A stretch of DNA of 28,762 bases from a virus: positions 1 through 28,762 of the IMG/VR virus record IMGVR_UViG_3300044680_000084; one strand, 5' to 3'. The number at the start of each line of letters is the position of its first letter. Position 1 is the stretch's first letter. Made by a program: the position numbers and the translations under genes. The notes below the pieces were generated by a model. It saw nothing but the letters and a program-made list of their open reading frames with translations, ran no database searches and was not told where the DNA came from. Positions 14,378 to 23,164 of the stretch are shown one piece after another.

Positions 14378-15925
14378 ATGGCGAATGCGAGTATCATTTT
14401 AACCGGGGTTTCGAGCAACTTCCCCAATCCAGGCGTTTACGCGCAGATCAACTTCGCTGCCGGGCCGAGCGGTCCCGCCGCAGGCCCCCGCAACATCCTC
14501 CTCTACGGCAACGCAGCGACCGCGGGCACGGCGACCCGCGACACCGTCGTGTACGGGCCCGATACTCAGACGCCGTGCCAGACCGAGAGCGACGTCATCA
14601 CACTCTTTGGCGCCGGCTCGCACTTGCACCGGATGTTTCTCCGCGCCTCCGCGGTACTCGGGAACAACAGTCCGATCGGGATCTACTACATCCCGGTCAC
14701 GTCGAGTGCGGGGTCCGCAGCAACGGCCACGCTGACGATTGCCACGACGGCCACGAGCGTCGGGAACCTTCGTTTCTGGTGTGTCGATCAGTTCATCGAT
14801 ACGGGCATCAACGTCGGCGACACCGCGACCGCCATCGCCGCGAACGTCGCGACGAGCATCAACTCGCAGACGCGCTGGCCCATCACGGCCTCGCCCTCCG
14901 CGGGCGCCGTCACGCTTACCGCGGTCGTTCCTGGCACCGAAGGCAATTGGATCAAGGTCCAGGCGCTCATTACGCCTGGCACCGCTGTCATCGGCACGAC
15001 GACCACCCTGACCGCGAATACGCTGCTCACGGGCGGCACGACCGCCGACAGCATCGCGACCGCGCTGACGACCGTGCAGCCGACGCGATACTACTACCAA
15101 GTTCTCCACGACTCGGACGCGACGAACGCGGGCCGGCTCGTGACGCAGATCAACAGCCAGGCGCAGCCGACGACCGGCATCCGTCAGCGCGGATTCATGG
15201 GCACGGCCGACACACTGGCCAACGAAATCACGCTCGCAACAGGGCTCAACGCTCCGCGGATGGAGGTCTCCAGTGCGCTCGGGTCCGACTGGACGCCGAT
15301 GGAGATTGCCGCGAACAACGCGGCGCTCTACGCGCTCTTCGAGGCGAGCGGGAACGGCCCCGGCCCCGGCCGGCACAACTTCTCGCTCTTCCCGGCACGT
15401 CCAGGCGACTCAAGCTCCTGGTTCGTGTCGCTCACGCGCTCCGGCTCGGGCGCGGCCCTCACGACGACCCAGATCACGAGCGCGCTGAACAACGGCATCA
15501 CACCGCTCATCGTCGTCGGCAATAGCCTCGCGCTCGATAAGCGCATCACCTCGCGCTCGCTCAACGGCTCGACGCAGGACTACCGCGTCCGCGACGCTCA
15601 CCGCGTGTCGATCCCTGACTGGTGGACCGACGACGCCGTCGCGCTCACGCAAAACAACTACGGCGGACTCGACATCACCGACAATCCGCAGCCCGGCGTT
15701 CAGTTCCCGAACAACTGCACGTGCCCGAATTTCTGGGGCGCAGCGCTCAAGGGGCTCGTGCAGACGTACTCGAACGGCGGGCAGCTCAAGAACGTGAGCA
15801 CGATCCTTTCTGCGATGATTACGCAGAAGGAAACGAGCCCGCCGAACCGGATGTCGAACCTGACGCCGCTGCAGTGCATTGACCTGGGCGACCAGTACCA
15901 GCTCCTCGTGCTTCAGGTCGGCTAG
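14378..15925 (+). CDS. Tail sheath protein, Mu gpL-like
   Basis: The sheath surrounds the tube and contracts to drive it through the cell envelope. The 515 residues fit the family: NFPNPGVYAQINF near residue 14, a variable inserted beta domain (about 120-215, with AVTLTAVVPGTEGNWIKVQ) and the C-terminal domain near 350-515 (FVSLTRSG, TPLIVVG, PPNRMSNLTPLQCIDLGDQY) that joins neighbouring subunits. It is followed by the tube gene, with a hairpin terminator in between. The first codons are AT-rich and include a rare TTA at codon 8. Start: ATG without a strong ribosome site; the first usable Met. Confidence 0.88.
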   Translation: MANASIILTGVSSNFPNPGVYAQINFAAGPSGPAAGPRNILLYGNAATAGTATRDTVVYGPDTQTPCQTESDVITLFGAGSHLHRMFLRASAVLGNNSPIGIYYIPVTSSAGSAATATLTIATTATSVGNLRFWCVDQFIDTGINVGDTATAIAANVATSINSQTRWPITASPSAGAVTLTAVVPGTEGNWIKVQALITPGTAVIGTTTTLTANTLLTGGTTADSIATALTTVQPTRYYYQVLHDSDATNAGRLVTQINSQAQPTTGIRQRGFMGTADTLANEITLATGLNAPRMEVSSALGSDWTPMEIAANNAALYALFEASGNGPGPGRHNFSLFPARPGDSSSWFVSLTRSGSGAALTTTQITSALNNGITPLIVVGNSLALDKRITSRSLNGSTQDYRVRDAHRVSIPDWWTDDAVALTQNNYGGLDITDNPQPGVQFPNNCTCPNFWGAALKGLVQTYSNGGQLKNVSTILSAMITQKETSPPNRMSNLTPLQCIDLGDQYQLLVLQVG

Positions 15926-15962
15926 CTTCTCCGCAGCACCTCTCCTCCTCCGCACCTTCAAA

Positions 15963-16017
15963 AGCGGCCCAGCGTTGCCCTTCCTCGGGGGCGATCTGGG
16001 CCGCTATTTCGTTTTTT
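15963..16017 (+). terminator. Rho-independent terminator between sheath and tube genes
   Basis: AGCGGCCCAG at 15963-15972 pairs perfectly with CTGGGCCGCT at 15996-16005. An inner stem is also possible (TTGCCC with GGGCGA, one G-U). ATTTCGTTTTTT follows at 16006-16017. On the opposite strand the same stem is followed by TTTTGAAG, so it could act both ways. It lies between two tail genes that should be co-expressed, so it is probably leaky or overridden, or serves as an mRNA 3' end. Confidence 0.85.
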
Positions 16018-16030
16018 GTGAAAGGCAGTC

Positions 16031-16414
16031 ATGGCCGGCAACCAGACCCAGTACGCTCTCATCTTCGTAACAGTTGACGGGCCTTTGCTCGTTCAGCAAA
16101 CCGAGATGAGCGTGAAGCGCGAGACGAAGAGTACCGCCGTGGCTACCGTCGCGGGCGGCTACATGGGGGAGTCTCCGGGCGCCGCCATGTGCACGGTGAG
16201 TGTGAGCAACGCGATCCCGCTGCCGAAGCTCGAGTTTAATGCGGGCCCGAACATGGCGGCCCTGAAGCCGAACCAAGTCTACTTCGCATACGCGACAGGC
16301 GCGATTCAGCTCAAGACGACCGTACAGATCATCGAGGACACGCTGACGCACGGCGTGGATAAGGCGGGGTCGTACTCGTTCCAGGCTCGCGGCGCGTTCG
16401 CTGACTGGTCATAG
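16031..16414 (+). CDS. Tail tube protein, Mu gpM-like
   Basis: Protein of 127 residues encoded directly after the sheath, the normal tube position and close to the Mu tube protein length. A beta-rich start (QYALIFVTVDGPLLVQQ) is followed by GAAMCTVSVSNAIPLPKLEFN and a C-terminal SYSFQARGAFADW, consistent with the tube fold seen in gp19/Hcp-type proteins. It polymerises as stacked hexamers around the tape measure. AAAGG lies about six bases upstream of the ATG, only 13 bases after the terminator T-run, so no separate promoter fits between them. Confidence 0.8.
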   Translation: MAGNQTQYALIFVTVDGPLLVQQTEMSVKRETKSTAVATVAGGYMGESPGAAMCTVSVSNAIPLPKLEFNAGPNMAALKPNQVYFAYATGAIQLKTTVQIIEDTLTHGVDKAGSYSFQARGAFADWS

Positions 16415-16435
16415 GCCCAGACTCCTTACCGCTGA

Positions 16436-17101
16436 ATGAGTTCTCCCCCCACCAACATCGACCCCGCCGCACTTTTCGCGAAGCTCACGGCGGTCCCGCG
16501 CCCGCACAAGATCATCGACCACCCAAGGAACGATCCGGAGACCGGCAAGCCCATCATTCAGATCGCGCTAGTGCCGCTCACTGAGGGCAACCTAATGGCG
16601 TGCCGCGCTGCCGCCGAGGACTATGCGCGGATGATGCTGAAGGACCCGGAGAAGAAAGTCCCCGGCGACTCGCTCGGCTACAAAGACCTCTACGTGAACG
16701 CAGTGTTCGTCGAGTTTCTTGCTCGATGCTGCCGACACCCGTTGATGCTGCAGCTTCCCGTCTTCCCGATGGGCGCGGAACAGATTCGCCAGAACCTCAC
16801 GTCCGACGAGGTCTCGGTGCTCTTCACGGCCGCGGAGATTTGGCAGAGCGAGAGCGGGCCCATCGTTTCTTCGATGACCGCCGCCGAAATGACTTCGTGG
16901 GTCGACGTGCTCGCGGAGGGCGCGTCTCGGGTCCCTTTATCGCGGCTCTCCTCGGCGGCGAAGGACACGCTGCTGCTTACTATGGCTGCCCAGCTTCGGA
17001 GCTACTCGACGGGCAAGTCCTCGCCTGGATCGCCGCAAGACGAGCCGTCAAGCGTCCCTGACGGGGAGGGGCCGGCGACGGGTGGGGCGGCGGATAACTG
17101 A
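16436..17101 (+). CDS. Tail assembly chaperone-position protein
   Basis: Protein of 221 residues between tube and tape measure genes, the place of the assembly chaperone (Mu gp41). Residues 40-190 are mostly helical (GNLMACRAAAEDYARMML, VNAVFVEFLARCCRHP, TSDEVSVLFTAAEIWQ), and the last 30 are Ser/Gly/Pro-rich and disordered. Many chaperones of this kind are made in two forms by frameshifting; no slippery heptamer was seen here. No ribosome site is obvious. One TTA codon at position 168 is rare for this window. The stop overlaps the tape measure start (TGATG). Confidence 0.65.
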   Translation: MSSPPTNIDPAALFAKLTAVPRPHKIIDHPRNDPETGKPIIQIALVPLTEGNLMACRAAAEDYARMMLKDPEKKVPGDSLGYKDLYVNAVFVEFLARCCRHPLMLQLPVFPMGAEQIRQNLTSDEVSVLFTAAEIWQSESGPIVSSMTAAEMTSWVDVLAEGASRVPLSRLSSAAKDTLLLTMAAQLRSYSTGKSSPGSPQDEPSSVPDGEGPATGGAADN

Positions 17102-19332
17102 TGCCGGAACCGATACTTATTCAATATCGAATGGGTGGATTAAATGAGCTCGGCTCCGCCTTCGACACCGTCGAAAAGCGCATTATCCGCCTGACCGCCG
17201 CCGCGAACCAGGGCTCAACGGCCCGTACGCGTAGCGCGCGCGCCGAGGTCGACACGGCGGAGCGCGACTACAAGCGCCTCGTAACCTCGCTCGAGAAAGA
17301 CGAGGCGGACAAGACGCGGGCAACAGAGCGCGCCGCAAAGGCTCGCGAACGCATCGTCAGCACCTCCGCGCTCATGGCCGGCAAGCTTGCCGAGCAGCAG
17401 GCGAAGGAAGAGGCTCGCGCCGCCGAGGCGGGCACCCGTGCACTCGAGCGCGAGATGCGGGCACGGGACCGTATCCGAGAGCGGAGCGCCGTATGGGCCG
17501 GCCAGCAGGCCGAGCGCGAGGCGAACGCGGAGATTGCGGCCCACCGGCGCATCGGTACGTCGGTCGGGCGTTCGGTTACGCAGGGTACGGGGCGCGTGCT
17601 TGGCGGGATTGCGTCGCTCGGCGGGATGGCCGTTGGTGCGCTGGGGGCGTTCAGCTTGGCGGACGCCGTGCGCGGGCGATTCGCAGCCGAGAAAGACGCC
17701 GCCCAGATCGTCAACGCCGTCACTGCGGGCGGCAAGGTCCCCGAAGGCGCGAACGTCGGCGCCATCATCGACAGGGCACAAGCCACCTCGGTCACGACCG
17801 GGATGTCGAAGGACGAGATCGTCAAGGGCACGCTTGCCTACACCCGAAGCGCGCGCGGTGGAGACTTCGCCGGCGCCATGGGGAACATGTCGTTCCTCGC
17901 AAAGCTGTCGAAGACGACGGGGACGGACATCGGCGAGCTCGGGAGTGCAGCGGGCAAGCTGCAGAGCCAGAACCCGAACCTCGACGCGAAGGGCATGCAG
18001 CAGCTTTTGCTGAACGCCTACGAGATGAGCAAGAGCGGTTCGGTGTCGCTCGGTGAGGCTGCGGGACAGATCGGCACGCTGGCGGCGACGAGGGGTTTCT
18101 ATCAGGGCGATGTCGGCGAGAACCAGCGCAAGCTCATGGCGCTCGGCCAGATTGCCGCGAGCGGCGGCGCGTCGGGCGACATCGGAACGTACATCAAAGA
18201 CGTGTCGACCGAAGTAGCGGCGAAGCGGCGTCACACGTCGAAGGAGATCGGACTCGGCGGACGCGGGCTTGAAGCGCTCGGAGTGCACTTCGACAAGTTG
18301 GGCGCTATGGAGTCGCCCGAGCAGATGATCGGTGCCATCTTCAAGGCGACCGGTGGCGACATGTCGAAGATTCACGGCATCGTCGGCAACCGAGGGCTCC
18401 CGCTCTTCACGGAGCTCCAGAAGAGCTTTCAGACGGCGGGCGGCGGGGACGCGGGTGTCGCGGCGGTCCAGAAGCAGATCGCGGGCGTAAGCGGCGCGAC
18501 GATGACGCCGGAGCAGCTTGAGTCGCAGTTCGCTCAGGTCATGAACGTCCCGGCCGAAAAGTTCAACGTCGCGATCGAAAGGCTTCGCGGCACCGTCGAA
18601 GCCACCGCGATCCCGATGATCGAAAAGCTCGCCGACAAGCTGGGCGATCCCGAGTTCATGAAGGCCGTGGACGGCATCGTGAACGGCCTCGGAGCGCTCG
18701 CATCGTTCCTCGTGGCCAACCCGTTCGTCGGCGTCGGCGCCGCGGTGGTCGCATCGATCGGCGAGAGTATCGCCAAGGCAGGCGTCGGTGCTGCGGTCAA
18801 GGACATCATGACCCGAGTGGCGGCCGGCGAGTCGATTCCGAGCGCGGTCGCCACCGGTAAAGGCGCGGCGATCTTCGGACTCGTCGGCGGCGCGGTGGCT
18901 GGCGCTGTCGGGGTTGCAGGTGCGGTCGCTACCATCAATGCGGACAAGGTCGATAGCGAGAAGCGCGTCAAAGGCGTTCTTGCCTGGAACCCGCAGAACG
19001 ATAACGAGCGGCGGACCAAGGCGGCGCTACTGCAATCGATGCTTTCGCAGTCGAAGAACCTAGCCTTCTCGGACGTTATGGCCGAAGGCGCCGCGCTCCC
19101 GGTCAATCTCGGCGTGAACGCCGCGGCCCGAGCATTCGGCGCAAAGGCCGACGTGACCGGAGGCGAAGCGGCGGTGGCGCGCACGGAAGAGGCGAAGGCC
19201 ATTCGCGCCAAGACCGCCGAGATCGACAAGGAGCTCGGCTTGCTGACGAAAGCGCTCCGCGGCGCAACAAGCACCATCAGCAGCAACCACCCGAGCAGGA
19301 ACGAGCCCATCTCCGGAGCTTCGCCGCGCTGA
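17101..19332 (+). CDS. Tape measure protein
   Basis: The longest gene of the window (743 residues), placed after tube and chaperone genes as tape measures are. It fills the tail tube and sets its length; at about 1.5 angstrom per residue this predicts a tail near 110 nm. Residues 25-155 are a long charged coiled coil (ARAEVDTAERDYKRL, EEARAAEAGTRALERE). Hydrophobic Gly/Ala stretches lie near 165-190, 535-560 and 595-625 and may insert into the host membrane. The middle is Gly/Ala/Lys-rich helical. No lysozyme domain was recognised. The first 18 codons are AT-rich with TTA at codon 14. TGATG overlaps at both ends. Confidence 0.88.
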   Translation: MPEPILIQYRMGGLNELGSAFDTVEKRIIRLTAAANQGSTARTRSARAEVDTAERDYKRLVTSLEKDEADKTRATERAAKARERIVSTSALMAGKLAEQQAKEEARAAEAGTRALEREMRARDRIRERSAVWAGQQAEREANAEIAAHRRIGTSVGRSVTQGTGRVLGGIASLGGMAVGALGAFSLADAVRGRFAAEKDAAQIVNAVTAGGKVPEGANVGAIIDRAQATSVTTGMSKDEIVKGTLAYTRSARGGDFAGAMGNMSFLAKLSKTTGTDIGELGSAAGKLQSQNPNLDAKGMQQLLLNAYEMSKSGSVSLGEAAGQIGTLAATRGFYQGDVGENQRKLMALGQIAASGGASGDIGTYIKDVSTEVAAKRRHTSKEIGLGGRGLEALGVHFDKLGAMESPEQMIGAIFKATGGDMSKIHGIVGNRGLPLFTELQKSFQTAGGGDAGVAAVQKQIAGVSGATMTPEQLESQFAQVMNVPAEKFNVAIERLRGTVEATAIPMIEKLADKLGDPEFMKAVDGIVNGLGALASFLVANPFVGVGAAVVASIGESIAKAGVGAAVKDIMTRVAAGESIPSAVATGKGAAIFGLVGGAVAGAVGVAGAVATINADKVDSEKRVKGVLAWNPQNDNERRTKAALLQSMLSQSKNLAFSDVMAEGAALPVNLGVNAAARAFGAKADVTGGEAAVARTEEAKAIRAKTAEIDKELGLLTKALRGATSTISSNHPSRNEPISGASPR

Positions 19333-20363
19333 TGGCTGACGCGTTCACCGCCTCAGGCATCGACCTTCAGTCGCTCGGGTCAGGCGGCGGACCGTACACC
19401 GGCGCCCCCCCTGCCGCGCCGCCCACGGGCGTCTCCGCCGACATCAATGCGCTCTATCGCGGCCTTCTCCCGCTCGAATGGGAAGGCGTGGGGGTGCCGT
19501 ATACGCGGATGGTCCTTACCCTTCGGCAGGATCTCGTGATTCACAAGTTCGCCGATCGAGACGGCGCGCACATCGAGAACACGGGCCGGCACCCGCTTCA
19601 GTTCGAAGCCACGATCCCGTTCATCAATACGCTCGGCGTCGTCCGCGGCTCTGAGACGTGGAGCCAGCCGCTCTATCCGGCACAGTGGCGAAGGTTCTTT
19701 CAGGCGTGCGCGATCGGGGAGACGGGCCTTCTCCAACATCCAGAGCTCGGACCGCTGACGTGCAAGCTCGAGTCGGTCGTCACTGTCTGGGAAGGCACCG
19801 CCCGCGGCGGTCCTACCGTGCAGGTCGTCTGGATCGAGACCGACGATACCTCGACGCAGCTTCTCACGGCACTCGGTCAGCCTTCGCCTATCTCCGCCAT
19901 GGCAGCCGCGACAGCTAACCTTGACACGTACATCGCCGGCTCAAGCCGCGCGGTCATTCCGGTCCTGCCGACGTTCACGCAAACCTTCTCGCAGCTCTTC
20001 GCGCAGTTTCAGGGGCTCGGGACGCAATTCTCGCTTCTCTCGGCGAACGTAGGCGGTCAGCTCACGGCCATCATCTACCAGGCGCAGGCGCTCGAAAGTG
20101 CACTCGACATCACGCCGAACGCGCTCAATTGGCCGATCTATCAATCCGCCGAGCAGGCGAAGGACGCCGCGTACACGCTGCAGGGGAACCTTCTGACGAC
20201 CGGATCGAACGTATCGACGACGACGATCTCGAAGGACTCGACGCTCGCGGAGATTGCCGTGACGCTCGGGACCGACCTCTACTTGCTGATGAACCTGAAC
20301 CCCGCACTCGTTGCCGTTCAGCCGGTGCCTAGCGGGTCTCTCGTTCGCTTCTACGCCTCGTGA
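19332..20363 (+). CDS. Mu gpN-like baseplate protein with LysM-like C-terminus
   Basis: Protein of 343 residues, coupled to the tape measure stop by TGATG. Residues 58-105 (LTLRQDLVIHKFADRDGAHI then TGRHPLQFEATIPF) resemble the DNA_circ_N region of Mu gpN-type tail proteins, which link tube and baseplate hub despite the DNA circulation name. The middle, 185-270, is helical. Residues about 295-343 (TISKDSTLAEIAVTLGTDLY, then NPALVAVQPVPSGSLVRFY) look like a LysM module, found in hub proteins of T4 gp53 type and useful for peptidoglycan contact. Order (after tape measure, before gpP-like) supports the call. The next gene starts by GTGA overlap. Confidence 0.75.
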   Translation: MADAFTASGIDLQSLGSGGGPYTGAPPAAPPTGVSADINALYRGLLPLEWEGVGVPYTRMVLTLRQDLVIHKFADRDGAHIENTGRHPLQFEATIPFINTLGVVRGSETWSQPLYPAQWRRFFQACAIGETGLLQHPELGPLTCKLESVVTVWEGTARGGPTVQVVWIETDDTSTQLLTALGQPSPISAMAAATANLDTYIAGSSRAVIPVLPTFTQTFSQLFAQFQGLGTQFSLLSANVGGQLTAIIYQAQALESALDITPNALNWPIYQSAEQAKDAAYTLQGNLLTTGSNVSTTTISKDSTLAEIAVTLGTDLYLLMNLNPALVAVQPVPSGSLVRFYAS

Positions 20364-21607
20364 TTCCGTCCGCGATCGACACACCGGAGCTTGCGTCCGT
20401 CGCGGTGTCGCTGCCCGCGGTCGGCATTCAGTTCCAAAATTTCCTGCGCTATCACCTCTCGGAACACTACCTTACGCCGGTCTCCGTCTTCGAGTTCTCC
20501 CTCGACGGAGACGAACTCACGCAGGACCAAAAGAACGCGCTCGTTCCGGGCGTAGGCGTGCAAGTTAGCGTCAACGACTGCGCGCAGATGTGCGGGTTCC
20601 TCGACAAGCCTCGCATCAAGAGTGGACGGAAGAGCGGCACCGTTTGGAACATGACGTGCCGCGAGTGGAATTCGCCCATTCTCGACTCGCATGCCGATCC
20701 GCAGATGCAGTTCAGCGAGACGCAAACGCTGACGCAGATGCTGACGACGGCGCTCGACAGCTTCCCGGCGTTCGGCGGCGGAGACATTCAGATCGTCACC
20801 GACGCTTCAGCGAACCGCAACGTCATCACCGGATCGCTCCGCGGCACGAAGACAAACAAGAACGGGACGCTCATCAAGTCCGCGCTCGCGCACCGCGTGA
20901 AGCCCTACCAGCACGAGGGGATGTGGGCGTTTCTGTCTCGAGTCGTCCAGCGCTTCGGGCTTTGGATGCGTCCGAGCGCAGACGGCAAATCGATCATCGT
21001 CTCGCAGCCGGACTTCACACAGGACCCGAGCTACGGACTCATTCATTCTGTCGGAGATGGCTCGAACAACAACGTCGAGGAAGCGGACTTCGAGACCTCG
21101 AGAGAGAACCAGCCGAGTGTCATCCTGGCGAGCGGTTTCGGAGCTGGCGGAGCCTTTCCGAACTCGACACTCCGCGCGGCCATCATCAATCCGTGCGTCA
21201 ACGGCGACATCAATGCCGCGCTGGAGCTCTATCCCGGCATTCAAATACTTCCGACGCCTTCGCTGGGGCCGTCGCCCACCACGATCGCGAACGGCATGAT
21301 CGACCCGGTCGCGCGCCCGCTCTACCTCTACGACAGCGAATCGCACAACATGAGCGAGCTGCAGTCGTTCTTGAGGCGTGAGCTTTCGCTACGCATGCGG
21401 GAGTCGCTCAAGGCAACGTACACGATCGAAGGCCATCGGATCGGCGGCCAGCCGGTTGCGGTCGATACCGTCGTTCAGGTGGATGACGACCGGTCCGGAT
21501 TCAGCGGACCGCTCTGGGTGTCCGAGCGCACGTTCTCGAAGACTGCCGGCGAAGGGACCATGAGTACGATGAGCCTGATTCGGCTGGGGACGCTGGCGTT
21601 CGCGTGA
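20360..21607 (+). CDS. Baseplate hub protein, Mu gpP-like
   Basis: Protein of 415 residues from a GTG overlapping the previous stop (GTGA). The pattern fits Mu gp44/T4 gp27-type hubs: an early beta domain (FQNFLRYHLSEHYLTPVSVF, VQVSVNDCAQMCGFLDKPRI), a helical section (LTQMLTTALDSF), VKPYQHEGMWAFLSRVVQRF (around residue 185), RPSADGKSIIVSQPD, and a final FLRRELSLRMRESLKATYTI followed by VDTVVQVDDD. The hub is trimeric, joins the tube above to the spike below, and is the base for the other baseplate parts. The next gene, the spike, starts by GTGA overlap, as expected for partners. Confidence 0.85.
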   Translation: MIPSAIDTPELASVAVSLPAVGIQFQNFLRYHLSEHYLTPVSVFEFSLDGDELTQDQKNALVPGVGVQVSVNDCAQMCGFLDKPRIKSGRKSGTVWNMTCREWNSPILDSHADPQMQFSETQTLTQMLTTALDSFPAFGGGDIQIVTDASANRNVITGSLRGTKTNKNGTLIKSALAHRVKPYQHEGMWAFLSRVVQRFGLWMRPSADGKSIIVSQPDFTQDPSYGLIHSVGDGSNNNVEEADFETSRENQPSVILASGFGAGGAFPNSTLRAAIINPCVNGDINAALELYPGIQILPTPSLGPSPTTIANGMIDPVARPLYLYDSESHNMSELQSFLRRELSLRMRESLKATYTIEGHRIGGQPVAVDTVVQVDDDRSGFSGPLWVSERTFSKTAGEGTMSTMSLIRLGTLAFA

Positions 21608-22386
21608 GCGGCCTAGGAGACACGTTCGCGTTTCTCTTCTCCGTCGGTCGCGACGTCATGTCAGCGGGCATCGACGCCGTCACCGGCATCGTTACGGCGC
21701 AGACGGGTGACGCGGTTGCGGGCGTTGCGGAGTCTAGCAACGCGGAAGTTTGGCAGCAGTGGGGCTTCGCCTCGATTCCTAGCCCGCCTATAGGCGGACA
21801 GAACGGCGCGCAAGCGCTCATTCTCAAGCGCGGCATCGTCGACATCATCTTCGGCGGCCGTGACGCCCGCGCGGGCCAAGTTTACGGCAACCTCAAGAAC
21901 GGTGAGGTCTGCGTATTCGCCACCGGCGCCGACGGCAAAGCGCAGGCCCGTACGATCTACAAGGCGGACGGATCGGTCACGAACTTCACGACCGACAGCA
22001 ACACGGCTGGCGGGAACGCGGTGTTTACGCGCATCTCTCCGACGGACGGATTCGAGGTCGTGAGCCCGTGGGGGAAGATGTCGCTCGGACCGAACGGATT
22101 TCACCTCACGTCTGGCGCGGCGCAATTCTCGCTCGGAAGCGTGCAGGGACTGCCGGGCCCGATGGGTGCGCTGGGGAGCTACTCGACGACCACCGCGGCG
22201 GTCATCACCGAGGATGCGGCGGCGGTGTTTCTGGGGTCGAGCAAGAGCCCGCTCTCGTACAACCCGGTGGCCTACGGGCTCTCGGCGAATCCGCTGACAG
22301 TGCCTCCCGTTCCGATTCTCAACGGCGTTCCCGGCACGCCGAATGGGCTGATTTGCACCGGCCAAGTCTTCGTGGGAGCCCCTTGA
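21604..22386 (+). CDS. Baseplate spike protein, Mu gp45-like
   Basis: The membrane-piercing spike at the tail tip. The protein has 260 residues from a GTG overlapping the hub stop (GTGA). VWQQWGFASIPSPPIGG (49-65) followed by ALILKRGIVDIIFGGRD is the OB-fold signature of gp45/gpV-type spikes. The following part (VYGNLKNGEVCVFATGADGK, KMSLGPNGFHLTSG) gives short strand repeats typical of the beta-helical needle. The C-terminus is Pro/Gly-rich (LTVPPVPILNGVPGTPNG). No obvious metal-binding HxH tip is seen. Its stop overlaps a TTG start of the next gene. Confidence 0.83.
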   Translation: MSGLGDTFAFLFSVGRDVMSAGIDAVTGIVTAQTGDAVAGVAESSNAEVWQQWGFASIPSPPIGGQNGAQALILKRGIVDIIFGGRDARAGQVYGNLKNGEVCVFATGADGKAQARTIYKADGSVTNFTTDSNTAGGNAVFTRISPTDGFEVVSPWGKMSLGPNGFHLTSGAAQFSLGSVQGLPGPMGALGSYSTTTAAVITEDAAAVFLGSSKSPLSYNPVAYGLSANPLTVPPVPILNGVPGTPNGLICTGQVFVGAP

Positions 22387-22886
22387 GCGAGCTGATCGCC
22401 ACCGACGCTCTCGCGGACCGCCTCCGCACCGCATGGCGCGCCACAGACTGGTCCTCTCGCGTCCGCGTCCCTGCCTTTCTCCGCGCCGCAGGTCTCACCG
22501 TTAGCGCCGACTCCGTTGCTTCGATTCCGGAGCAGCTCGACCCCGCTTCGATCGTTGCCGCCCGTGCAACTGCGGCCGATGCTGCGAGGACCGCTTACGC
22601 AGAGTGGCTCTACGTCAAGCCTCCGCTCGGCTCGCCGGGATGCCTCGCGGCCCGTACCGCGGCCCTCGACGCCGCAACCTCGACGGTGTTTGCGTGCGCT
22701 CATGCGGCGGTCCTGGCAGCGCAAGAAATCACGCAGTCCCCGGAGCATCAAACGGCTGTGGTGGTCCTGGGTGACCTCGAGAACGCCGCTCGGTGGGCCG
22801 CGTGCGTGATCGCGTTGAAGCCTGATGCGCTGGCGGCTACTGTCGCGGAGATTCTGAAGGAGAGGCGGCCATGGCAGCAACCATGA
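22383..22886 (+). CDS. Hypothetical protein (167 aa), TTG start
   Basis: Read from a TTG that overlaps the spike stop (TTGA), with GGGAG just upstream. No other start codon follows in frame nearby, so the TTG is favoured over an upstream start buried in the spike gene. The 167 residues are Ala-rich and helical (ASIVAARATAADAARTAYAE, ATSTVFACAHAAVLAAQE, LENAARWAACVIALKPD). No family is recognised. It is the first of four genes standing between spike and gp46-like genes, where Mu has none. It overlaps the next gene by 16 bases. Confidence 0.6.
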   Translation: MSELIATDALADRLRTAWRATDWSSRVRVPAFLRAAGLTVSADSVASIPEQLDPASIVAARATAADAARTAYAEWLYVKPPLGSPGCLAARTAALDAATSTVFACAHAAVLAAQEITQSPEHQTAVVVLGDLENAARWAACVIALKPDALAATVAEILKERRPWQQP

Positions 22887-23164
22887 CTCTCTCCTGCTCC
22901 GGTCTCGCTGTCTCGGCGACCTACTCCGGCGAAGGGTTTGCGCGCTCACTTCTCGAGTCGCGAGGCGCCGAGATGCTCGCGATCTTCAACCACGCCCTCA
23001 CGCATGCCGCCGCGCATAGCCCGAGCCGCGTTCCGCAGTTTACGGAGCTTCCGGACTCGCATCCGCACCCGAGCTTTCATTCCATCGCCGTCTACCAGGC
23101 TGCGGCCGCTCGCCTTGCGGAGTCGGTGAACGCTGAGGCGGAAGCGCACGCTAGGCACGTCTGA
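22871..23164 (+). CDS. Hypothetical His/Ala-rich protein (97 aa)
   Basis: Ninety-seven residues; AAGGAGAGG about seven bases before the ATG is an excellent ribosome site and fixes the start. A beta start (MTLSCSGLAVSATYSG) is followed by a helix (FARSLLESRGAEMLAIFNHA) and a His/Pro/Ser stretch (ELPDSHPHPSFHSIAVYQ). No family is recognised. It overlaps the preceding gene by 16 bases and the next by TGATG. Good ribosome site and coupling argue that it is a real small structural or assembly protein. Confidence 0.6.
   Translation: MAATMTLSCSGLAVSATYSGEGFARSLLESRGAEMLAIFNHALTHAAAHSPSRVPQFTELPDSHPHPSFHSIAVYQAAAARLAESVNAEAEAHARHV

Noticed and set aside
14399-15376. 325-residue - strand frame and a long + frame at 14236-15525
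   Set aside because: Both shadow the tail sheath gene. They are Arg/Gly/Asp-rich without motifs, and the sheath frame has family patterns.
16600-17061. Overlapping -1 frame inside the chaperone gene, possible programmed frameshift
   Set aside because: The end of this frame (GQVLAWIAARRAVKRP) looks helical, but no XXXYYYZ slippery heptamer was found before it and it stops before the gene's own stop. The rest of the frame is Arg-rich noise.
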